From Durusdinium trenchii (lineage: Eukaryota > Sar > Dinophyceae > Suessiales > Symbiodiniaceae), in assembly GCA_963970005.1 (NCBI GenBank), contig CAXAMN010001237.1, positions 20,856 to 84,855 on the forward strand: a DNA stretch of 64,000 nt. The letters are read 5' to 3'. Every line of letters starts with the position of its first letter. The stretch's first letter is position 1. The position numbers and the translations under genes are program-made. The notes under the pieces are model-generated. The model was not told where the DNA came from, ran no database searches, and saw only the letters and a program-made list of their open reading frames with translations. Positions 28,917 to 37,467 of this stretch are shown one piece after another.

Positions 28917-31180
28917 GCTGAGATAATGACAAACTACAGTAGCGGCAGTAAATCTCCACCTTGCGACATGAGAGATAGGTCTAAATCTGCATGCTCAAAT
29001 CACCCCTCCACGCAAGCTATAAATATATGTATATATATATATGTGTGTGTGTGTGTGTACTACCATGCTTGGACAATCTTGAAAGACTTCGAGCAAAGCA
29101 TAGCGCGCAGAAAGTGTCCTCGCCCAATACTGGATGCAAAATGCTTGAAACAATAAAGGACATTCATCTCAAACATCCTCAAACCCTCTGCCAGCCCATG
29201 CTTACTTGGCACAAGCAATGCAGACCGCTAGACCGCTTTGCAAATCGGTTCTCTGGGCTTTTCGGCAGAAACACGCAACTTCGGCATCTCCGAACTGCTT
29301 CTTCTAGAACTAGCGCGTGCGAGAGAGAGAGAGAGGTCCTGCTTGGCGTGCCCCCTGCGCTGAGCGTTGCAGGTCTTCCGAATCGGCCGAATCGGCACGA
29401 GCAGTGTTGGTGCCTTCTGTGAGGTCATGAGTCATTGGGCTATGGGTCAAGAACCTCCCCAAAACTCTGGAGTCACGGCCTCTTGAATGAAGGGTCTTGC
29501 GAGCCTTGTCGCAGTGATAGTCACACCCTCGACACCTTGCTGGAACGTCTTACATCGGAGAAGAAAGGCCTCAATGATGGCCACTCCAGTCCCGGTTTTT
29601 TACACCGACCAACCCGGGAAAATTCATGGGCTACGCCGCCCCACCAAAGAAACCATTCCAAACGAGAGACCGGTTTCAGATCCAATAGGTCCGCCCATTT
29701 CACCCGACAGTCTTCCGTTTTGACCTCCGACCTGGTGGCCAGCCATGGGGGGTCTCTGCACGGCTGCAGGGGTCAAGCCAACGGCATCCTGTCAGAAGCT
29801 AAGGGTAGGGTCCGGCTCGAAGGCTCGAAGGGTCTGGCTCCAGCAAAAATAGGTGATCAAGGCGAAAAGGTCGCAAGTCGCAAACTTCTTGGGGTGTTAT
29901 CCTGTTACAGTCAACTGTGCACTGTGCAATTGTTGACTTTGGGATTTTGACTTTGGTGGATGCTTCTGGAATGCCACCGCCTTCCTAGTGGAAAGCGTCC
30001 TGCAAAAGCCAAGCCGTAACTGTACAAAAAGACCGATGACGGGCTCACAGCCCCCGCTTTCAGTGCTTCAGAACCCGCCTGCGACGGGTAGAATGTCCCG
30101 TGCGGCTCGAAAAGGGGGGAGGGCTTCTCTGTGAACTGGAAAATGTGAAGGTCTCACTTCAGGTGCTTTCCTCCGTGGCATGCTGTGATTACACAACCCA
30201 GGAGGCAGGTCGATGGAAGAAGGCCCTACCGTGTGCGAACCCGCGCTTCATACAATGCCATGGGATGTGCATTGGACACCACATCCCACTTGCCTTACAT
30301 GGTCAGGTCACCGGAAAAAGGGAAGCAAGCTCCCCATGCCGATGCCCGATGCCCGGTGCCGCACTGGCTCAGGGAGTCGGACTCGACTCAAGGACTCGAA
30401 AGCGGAGGAGAAACCCGGTCCTCATCCGTCACCTGGTACTTGCTTGCCCTCAGGTGTCCAAATGCTTTGGCAGACACTCGCCGGCATGTTTGGGGAAGGC
30501 TTTGGCCAACAGGAGGGGGAGTCCAAAGATATACATAAATTAAAAAATATATATATATACATATAATATATATATATATGGCATTCTGTGGCACCATCTT
30601 TGGAACAAAGCCAGCCTCCACCTCCCCAACTCCACACACCCACCCGGCCGGACCCCAAACTCCCGCCTGTGGCGTTCAACAAAGGCGCTGCACCTGGGTC
30701 GGGTGGTCTGTTCGAGATATATCCGAAGACTTCCTCTCTGGTGGGCAACGTGGACTTCCAGTCGAAAATCCACCGATGGTGTTGCTATGCTGCTACATTA
30801 AAGGCATCACATCACTACTGTTTCGGAGGACCGCCATGCTCAGTGACCCAGGTATCACCTAGGCAAACTATCAAGGTGCCTGGGCACCAACGGGTTGGCA
30901 GAACGCGGCGGAACGCATGAGAACGGATGCCGCCTTCACCGACGAGTCTGAGGAACTCACCAGGATTCCAGCATTGAAATCTTTGGCACGGAACCGCTTC
31001 CAGCCTGGCCAGGTCTTGGGCATCGGAAGCAGCCAGAACTGAACACAGCTCACCACACCCTGCCGGAAATTGGCCAGTGCCATAGGGCCTCACTCTGGGC
31101 CATCAAAGGGGTGTGCTGGCGGTTTGGGTTGCTGCAACCCTCCGGAAGGCCAAAACCATCAACAGACCAACATAATCGAA
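28917..31180. other. stretch without a supported gene
   Basis: It holds an AT/GT dinucleotide run at 29019-29062, a GA run near 29320-29335 and AT runs at 30545-30580. Weak coding-like blocks (minus 29521-29703; minus 30970-31090 with ELCSVLAASDAQDLARLEAV) lack clean splice sites. No convincing gene is seen. Confidence 0.5.
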
Positions 31181-31203
31181 CCCCGCCTGAGTTGGACCTC
31201 AGG

Positions 31204-31293
31204 TGTGGCAAGCGCCCCGGCGGCCCAACACGCTGTGGGCCTCCGATGTCCTGGCCAGCACGGCGGATGGTCGAGTGGTTTTTGGCAGGGCGG
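31204..31293 (+). CDS. possible plus-strand exon
   Basis: After ACCTCAG the frame reads VWQAPRRPNTLWASDVLAST, then ADGRVVFGR, ending near a GC donor (AGG|GCGGCA). The minus strand is also open here, so strand is uncertain. Confidence 0.25.
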
Positions 31294-32037
31294 CAGCTAA
31301 AGGAAAAAAAGGTTCTACAATGTCCTACTCCGGCCCTGAACCTCTAACAGTCTCAGAACCTTGTGAACCTTCAGGCGATGTCTTCCTTCAGTTATCGTCT
31401 GCAATCCGCACAGCTTTTTGGTGCTGCTTTAACCTAATTCACGAAGTGGCCAATACCATCCGAAGCTTCAAGCATGAAAAAGGCCAAAAGTCTCTGGAAC
31501 CTTGAGGTTCATGCCACTCAACCGACTCACCCTTGAAAAGGCTGCAATCTAAAAAGGGCCCTCAAAACATCCACTCCTGTTTCACCACATCTGGCGGCAG
31601 CGTCGGCCACGCACCTTCTTCAGGCACGCCTCAAGCGTCACAACAAGGGAGAGTGCTCGGAACAAGCTGTGCACAAAAGGACTCTAATACTCGAGATGAA
31701 CGGAAGCTCCTGTCACCATGGGCAAGGTGTGTTTTGATGAACCCGATGCATACTGTTTCTTGCTTCAGAGATCTTTGGAGGTCTTATATATCTTATAGAT
31801 ATATATATATATAAAGCAAGTGGATGCAAGTGGGATAAGGAGGACTGCTCAGGCCCTGTCTCTTTGGAAGGTCACAACACACAGTTGCCGTACTTGCGAC
31901 ATGCCCGGCTCCACTTGCAGAAGCTCAGGCTCAAGCAGCAAATTCAAAAGGGAGCTCATCTAATACTATATGGAGTGATCCCAAAACATGTCTCAACTTC
32001 TATCAGCTTTATTCTATCTGTTACTGTGCCACCTTAG

Positions 32038-32209
32038 GAGCACCTTATTAGGACTTTTTGCGCTGCAGGAAGAAACATCCACGGATCAGGCTGCTGAATT
32101 AGTCAGGGCGTTAGGCGTTCAGCAGGGTTTATTGGGTGTTCTTTCCAGCCTGTTTGTGGCTGTTGGTTGGTTTCCACCACAAGCTACTCAGCTACTATTT
32201 TTCGATGAA
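32038..32209 (+). CDS. possible plus-strand exon, helical
   Basis: A pyrimidine-rich tract and CCTTAG precede an open block ending GAA|GTGAGT, the best donor consensus in this region. It reads STLLGLFALQEETSTDQAAE, then VRALGVQQGLLGVLSSLFVA. It is one of few coding signals on the plus strand. Function unknown. Confidence 0.4.
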
Positions 32210-32712
32210 GTGAGTCGAACGTCGGAGATTGGACCCTGGCTCCAGCTCCACCAAGGGGTGGGACGGTGGGGGATGGTCGAGGACCAGGAGGTTTCACGAA
32301 TCTTGGGCCGCCCAGGCGAAACTCCATGAGCTTGCGCACAGCTGCCCGGGCTTCCTGTGTTTCGGCATGAGGCTCTTTGGGTTTCTGGGCATTTGTACGT
32401 CAGGACGCGCATTCAACATCACCTTGATCTACATATGTCTACATATTTGCGACCACCATCATAAGTTCAGAACAAGATACTGTTGTTCGCCTTCATGCCG
32501 TCTGCACCGTGGTGGGAAAAACCGTCGTCGCGTCTGTGTGATACAGCATAAATACATTGCACATCACTACTTCCGTGAAAAAATAGACCGCAGTCCCTGG
32601 CCCACAACGGAAAAGGGGTCGGATCTAGCAGTTCTCAGCATCTACAGCAGTGACCAAGAATCAGCATGAGCATTCTGGATTTAGAGCACTGAACCTCCCA
32701 GTCTCGCAGCTG

Positions 32713-33115
32713 TCACGACCGGTCCTGAGGCACACCACAGCGGCCCAGCGGACACTGCCGCCCGCGCCGGAGCCAAGCCTGCAGGCAGTTTCCAAAGAGA
32801 GAAATGGGCATGGTGAAGCGCGAGCCTCACTGCAAGAGCAAATCCCACAGCGCAAAAAAACGGTCTTCTCAAGGTTTTTTGACCCATTGACTTGCACTTG
32901 GTCAAAGTCACCCGGCCACACTGTAGATCTCTGTAGGCTCTCTCTTCGCATCTAGTCTTCCTGGACATCTTGCGACCCCGAAACGCCCCCCAGACGCCCT
33001 GACCGACCGGCAGACCGGCCTTGATGCAGTCGCCATGGAAGCAATGCCCACACGGCAACTGCCGCACCGAGGCGCCCGCCTCGGCACCGCCCAAGCAAAT
33101 CGCACAGCTCCAAAC
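32713..33115 (-). CDS. RING-H2 zinc-finger protein, last two exons
   Basis: Exon 33020-33115 (96 nt, after TTGCCCAG) reads VWSCAICLGGAEAGASVRQL, then PCGHCFHGDCIK. The intron 32779-33019 starts GC and ends CTGCAG. Exon 32713-32778 continues AWLRRGRQCPLGRCG and stops at TGA. Together they give C-x2-C, C-x-H-x2-H-x2-C and a final Cys pair as in RING-H2 E3 ubiquitin ligases, which recruit E2 enzymes. The last pair is C-x4-C rather than C-x2-C. The upstream part of the gene is not resolved; a contiguous start near 33199 is possible. Confidence 0.6.
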
Positions 33116-33490
33116 CTGGGCAAAAGCCGCACACGCCGCACCCACTGACCCGTGACCCGGCGTAGGGAATTGTTGAAAGGATGGACTATAGAGGTTCATG
33201 CTGGTTCATCCGCTGCTTGGGTGGGGGGAAAATGCCACTTTCCAACATGTTGAGTCCTGAAGCAAGATGCGGCCTATGAAGTGGAGGATCAGTTGTCAGC
33301 TGAAGCGGGACCTTTTAGGACTATGCTGAAACACGCATCGGCTCAAAGCCTGTACTGGAAACAAGCAAAACATAGAAAAGCCATCCTGCGGAAAGCCAAG
33401 ATGGACCTTTTCAACGGTTGTGGCAGGTGGCCCCAATTCGACTACGTTTCATGTTGAATTTTGCAGTTTCAATACATATATATATATATA

Positions 33491-33770
33491 AAGAAGCATT
33501 CAACTCACTTTTGATCCACTTCGCAGCGATATTGTCAACATTAAATCGTCCAAGGAACAAACACAATAGTCGACTAACCGTCAGACCAAAAGGTTTCCCT
33601 ACCTTTTTGGAGGGCGACCCATCACACCCGGCCACACCCTGGGTGAGTGGGATCCCCCGACTGCTCCACATTTGGTGAGCCACACCTCCTAACCACTGGT
33701 GGACCGACATGAAAAAATTAAAAATGAACGGTCATTTTCTTCGCTTCATGGCTTTCATTGGTCCCCTTCC
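33491..33770 (-). repeat. B2 split direct repeat (right terminal repeat)
   Basis: The first 213 bp (33491-33703) are identical to 33871-34083. A variable spacer follows, then an identical 3' block ending GGTCCCCTTCC. It borders an AT microsatellite at 33476-33490. Confidence 0.9.
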
Positions 33771-33802
33771 AGGAGCCACGGCTCCCGGGTGGTGAGGGGG
33801 GG

Positions 33803-33870
33803 AGCTTGATGAAAAACACTGCGGAATCAAAGATACATTGAAGCTTCTTATCTAACGGGCCGTAGAGTCA
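33803..33870 (-). repeat. A2 split direct repeat
   Basis: 68 bp match A1 at 41351-41419 except for one missing base (TAACGGGCC versus TAACAGGGCC). It is flanked by B1 and B2. Between A2 and B2 lies a small palindrome, GAGCCACGGCTC. Confidence 0.9.
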
Positions 33871-34169
33871 AAGAAGCATTCAACTCACTTTTGATCCACT
33901 TCGCAGCGATATTGTCAACATTAAATCGTCCAAGGAACAAACACAATAGTCGACTAACCGTCAGACCAAAAGGTTTCCCTACCTTTTTGGAGGGCGACCC
34001 ATCACACCCGGCCACACCCTGGGTGAGTGGGATCCCCCGACTGCTCCACATTTGGTGAGCCACACCTCCTAACCACTGGTGGACGCAGTTCCCTGACAAT
34101 AGTCGACAGGAAAAAACGAAAAATGAACGGTCATTTTCTTCGCTTCATGGCTTTCATTGGTCCCCTTCC
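33871..34169 (-). repeat. B1 split direct repeat
   Basis: It shares 213 identical bases with B2 plus a second identical block at its other end. The tyrosine-recombinase ORF ends inside it (stop at 34131). Confidence 0.9.
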
Positions 34170-35162
34170 ACGTCCCCCTGTTCTTCCGACAGGAGGCTCA
34201 AGTGTTGGAAAGGCTGGGCGTAAAAGAAAGTTCCTGTACACAGTCAAGTAAGGCTTCAGTTTCGGATCTTGTGGGGGTAATCGCATCTGGGCCAGGACTG
34301 CAAGGCCCTCATTGAGGTATAGGCGGGCACTTTTTTGCGTGTGCCACCGCCCCTGTACAAGTATCCAATCGAGGTTTTGGCGCTTTTGAAAGAAAAACGT
34401 GGCCCCTCCTCGCCTGAGCGAGTACGGGCGGAACTGGAACGAAGCTACTCCAAGCTTCTCTAAAGCGTGGTTGAACAACTGTCGCCACTTTGGAGGCGTT
34501 GAAGTCATGGGCGCCCCTGCCGGCACTCCCTTCTTCCACTCTTTGACCAGATGAACAATGGGCTCAAGCCCTAACACCACACTTTCTGCGCCATGCCGCT
34601 TCCCGCCTTTCGTGAACCCCAAGCTGATTACAGCTTGAAGAGCACCTTTTGCACAATCAATGTGACTAGAAAGTAAGCCAAGGACTTCACCCGTCCGCAG
34701 CATGCAGTAGTATCCTATCAGCAGTGAAAGCGCAAAGGAATGGTGGTTGCTAAAAATTGCCCATCCGGCCATAGCCTGGACAACATGTTCAGGCAAGGGT
34801 GGCGCCCTACTTGGTATTTCATTGTGTTGCCAAGTACGCAGGAGCCTCCAGGCTGCCGGCATATGGTTACGGAGGCCAGGTTGAGTGTCCTGCAAGCCTG
34901 CAAGCGTGTCACACGCTTGGCCGCGTCCTTTGCCGCTAGACCAGAGATGCTCGAGGTAGTCACAAACCAAGGGGTCAAGACGACGCTTGTCGGTAGGGAG
35001 GTGAAGGTTCTCCGCTTTGAGAAACTGCAAAAACCCATCAACAGCTTTGTCGTATCTCTTACGCGTGGCAGGTTGCACAGTCAGCCCTTTGAGGCTACCG
35101 AGTTGTTTCCGCATCTTTGCTCGCTCCTGTTCTGTTCCTCCTTCTAAAATTCGCTTAGGCAT
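34131..35162 (-). CDS. tyrosine recombinase of the YR retrotransposon
   Basis: From MPKRILEGG the ORF gives 343 residues. An N-terminal SAM-like/core-binding helical part is followed by the catalytic part. Numbered from the Met at 35270, expected residues are R192 (MLRTGEVLGL), K221 (GFTKGG), Y-S-L-R286 in the H-x2-R position (YSLRRGGAT), W309/H310 (GRWHTQKSAR) and Y318 (LYLNEG). The His of H-x2-R is Tyr here. The enzyme would integrate the circular cDNA. The chosen ATG overlaps the stop of the RNase H ORF in ATGCCTAA, suggesting coupled translation; an earlier ATG at 35270 is possible. The ORF is intact. Confidence 0.85.
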   Translation of the reverse strand: MPKRILEGGTEQERAKMRKQLGSLKGLTVQPATRKRYDKAVDGFLQFLKAENLHLPTDKRRLDPLVCDYLEHLWSSGKGRGQACDTLAGLQDTQPGLRNHMPAAWRLLRTWQHNEIPSRAPPLPEHVVQAMAGWAIFSNHHSFALSLLIGYYCMLRTGEVLGLLSSHIDCAKGALQAVISLGFTKGGKRHGAESVVLGLEPIVHLVKEWKKGVPAGAPMTSTPPKWRQLFNHALEKLGVASFQFRPYSLRRGGATFFFQKRQNLDWILVQGRWHTQKSARLYLNEGLAVLAQMRLPPQDPKLKPYLTVYRNFLLRPAFPTLEPPVGRTGGRGRGPMKAMKRRK

Positions 35163-35661
35163 TTCTAAACTTGGTCTTGACACGAGACCCCCAACGGCTT
35201 GGCTTGTCCGCCGGGTTCGTGTCGGTCGACACATATGCCCAAAAGAACTGCGAGTTGGAACAGAGAACAAGAGCGTTGATGCGCGACATAGTTGCCCTCA
35301 GGCGCCTAGAGCTGGTTCTGCCACGCGTCAGAGCGTGCAGACATACCAATGAATCCGTGAGATGCAACATGCGGCGGTTGAAGTGCCCACAATGCTCGAT
35401 ACGCCAACGCACACTGTTGAGGATCGCCCTGAGCTCGAGAGAGTTGATGTGCTCCTTCCCGCGCCGCCATTTCCATCCGGTGACCACCCGCCACCGCCAG
35501 AGCTTGGCTGGGATGGTGGCCCTCAAACGATGGAACTTGACAAGCTGGGTGCTTGGGGTACTCAGCGGTATATCCTCACCCTTCATGCTCACCATGTTGC
35601 ACAACTTGAATGCCAAGTCCTGCTCTGACCCTGCCCCTGGTTGAGCGCGTCGCAGAGGCAA
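35155..35661 (-). CDS. RNase H, C-terminal motifs
   Basis: The ORF carries GKEHINSLELRAIL (catalytic Glu), LTDSLVCLHAL (Asp) and TNPADKPSRWG, which are the later motifs of retrotransposon RNase H. The first Asp motif (CSDASLSGGG) is not here but about 1.4 kb upstream near 36860, on the far side of the methyltransferase. RNase H removes the RNA template after reverse transcription. Confidence 0.75.
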   Translation of the reverse strand: MPLRRAQPGAGSEQDLAFKLCNMVSMKGEDIPLSTPSTQLVKFHRLRATIPAKLWRWRVVTGWKWRRGKEHINSLELRAILNSVRWRIEHCGHFNRRMLHLTDSLVCLHALTRGRTSSRRLRATMSRINALVLCSNSQFFWAYVSTDTNPADKPSRWGSRVKTKFRNA

Positions 35662-35689
35662 CCTGACTAGCCGTCCTGGATGGTCTCAG

Positions 35690-36745
35690 CGGCACCGGGA
35701 CGGGTCTTATCGACCACATCTTGGGGGGTCATGGGTGTGTCACCCACGAGGCGTGAGATCAACTGGCTTAGAAGCCATCCGACCACCGGCACGCTCCAAG
35801 AATTCCCAAGCAATGTAAGCCGCCGATCCAGGTACCCGTCCTCCTTGCGTTCACTCTTGGAGCAGCATCCTGCCGTATAGTATAATAGTGGACTGGAAAT
35901 CCAAGCATGACCTCGCGTTCGGCGACTGATGGCACGCGAACCTCCCCCTGGCGATTGACCAAGCCACGCCGGTCCATATATTGGTATGGGGGGAACCGAT
36001 GAAGGTCATCACCCCAACGTTTGAGCTCATGAGCGGCACACTCACGCAACCCTGCTGGCTTCCTACCGGGAGTTGATGACGGCCTGGAGGTTGCAAAGGT
36101 AGGGAAAGATGTGGTCGGATCCACTTTGTCCCAGCCGGCCTCCAAGACCTCTGCTAGCTCCTGCCTCGCAAAAGGCATCATACATTGACTGCCTGCGTCG
36201 TGTCAAGAGTTGCACCTTCCCCCCTCAACAAGCTCCCAAGTGCACCAATACAAGCGCGGCCTGTGACACCAAGTAAGGTTCCAGCATCGATATGCACTGG
36301 TTGTTCTCCGAAATCTCTGCTCATGTGGTCCCTGTCAACATGGTCCATGGAGCTCACACTCTCCATCAAGGTATGCACTTGGCACCACCGAAAGTGCCCC
36401 TTGACCAGCTGCGTGATCCTTGAGACGTGAACGTACAAGCATGACCGTGCGTCGCGCAATGCCCCCCTTGCGATCAGCGTTTAGCCCCGAGACGCCTTGA
36501 CACGGCGGTCCGGCACCAATCAAGACCAATGCTGCCTGCGAGAGCTTCAGGCTCCAACCCCTGACGTCTTCATCCTGCACTGCCGCCACGTCATCACAGT
36601 GGAGGACTCCTGGATAGTGCGACTCGACAACCCTACGCGCTGTTGCCTCCTTTTCAACAGAGATGTACCCCAGGACAGAGACTCCTTGTAGCTCAGTGGC
36701 CACTCGAAGCGCTCCTATCCGTCGAAGAGCCCTATCACTACCACC
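35690..36745 (-). CDS. C5-cytosine DNA methyltransferase domain, frameshifted
   Basis: Motifs in order: I, VVVIGLFDG then IGALRVA (near 36740-36700, one base missing between them); IV, LIGAGPPCQGVSGLN with the catalytic Cys (36497-36511); VI-like, LMESVSSMDHVDRD (36343-36369, Ser replacing the Asn of ENV); VIII, RPRLYW (36245-36262); a late EREVMLGFP segment near 35920; X, LLGNSWSVPVVGWLL (35770-35815). Frame changes are needed at the G6 runs at 36462-36467 and 36219-36224, with a stop after QAVNV. The domain would transfer a methyl group from S-adenosylmethionine to cytosine. Canonical DIRS elements carry a Dam-like adenine methylase instead. Length (about 340 residues) fits a compact enzyme without regulatory domains. 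Confidence 0.8.
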
Positions 36746-37467
36746 TGCAACGAGTCCAGGGGCTGAAGCCTCTGCCCCCGCAAGCCACCTGCCACAGCCA
36801 TGCTGCCCACCGAAGTCAGGCCTGCTGATCGGCATACTCCACCCCCGCTCAGTGAGGCGTCGGAACAAGTCACCATGGGGTGCACCTCAGTGCGGAAGTC
36901 CATTCGCACCAGCGGCAAGAGACAGAGGTACCTGACGAGCTCCAACCTGCGCTCCGGTGGCAAGACCTGATACCTAGCCTCCACATTGTTGAAACTCTCA
37001 ATGAAACGCCACACCGCGTTGAGGGCACCCAACATCGGTCTCCGAAACATGGAGAAGTAGACCAGGCCCCCGCAAACGACCTGCATCTGTCGCTGACTGA
37101 CCTGCCGTTGCTGCATCAGGGTGATCGCCAGGCTGAAGTACTTCTCCTGTTTAGCCTCCTTGGGTATTGCAACTCCACGGAGGCCATCCACCGTTGCACC
37201 CTGGAGTTCACACCTCGACGAACGCTCCACGGCCTTCTTCACGTTCCTCGGGACCTCCCAGCGCTCATACTCCTGGCGCAGTGCCAGAATCCCTTCCGGC
37301 ACCGTTCCTTCGACTTCAACCATGCCAGTTGCAACCACCTTCTCCAGGACGTCATAGTTGTCCAGGTAGACACGCCAACAGGGGTTAGCCACGGTGAAGC
37401 TCCTATCCTTCCGCAGCTCGGCACCGTCCACGTGTGCTGCCCTACCGTCAACTGTTGACCAACGCAC
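36715..37467 (-). CDS. reverse transcriptase C-terminal part plus first RNase H motif
   Basis: The RT motif C reads WRVYLDNYDV (near 37368), with Asn in place of the second Asp of YxDD. Thumb-like sequence follows, then VTCSDASLSGGGVCRSAG (near 36860), which fits the first RNase H strand and catalytic Asp. The ORF then runs into methyltransferase motif I and stops at a one-base loss. It joins the upstream RT ORF by a one-base shift at 37467. Confidence 0.75.
   Translation of the reverse strand: MRWSTVDGRAAHVDGAELRKDRSFTVANPCWRVYLDNYDVLEKVVATGMVEVEGTVPEGILALRQEYERWEVPRNVKKAVERSSRCELQGATVDGLRGVAIPKEAKQEKYFSLAITLMQQRQVSQRQMQVVCGGLVYFSMFRRPMLGALNAVWRFIESFNNVEARYQVLPPERRLELVRYLCLLPLVRMDFRTEVHPMVTCSDASLSGGGVCRSAGLTSVGSMAVAGGLRGQRLQPLDSLQVVVIGLFDG

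Noticed and set aside
29435..29950. 171-residue plus-strand ORF
   Set aside because: No domain, no splice context, both strands open at similar length.
36335..36868. Methyltransferase as a host gene into which the retroelement inserted
   Set aside because: Its motifs are in line with RT and RNase H on the same strand and lie wholly between the terminal repeats.
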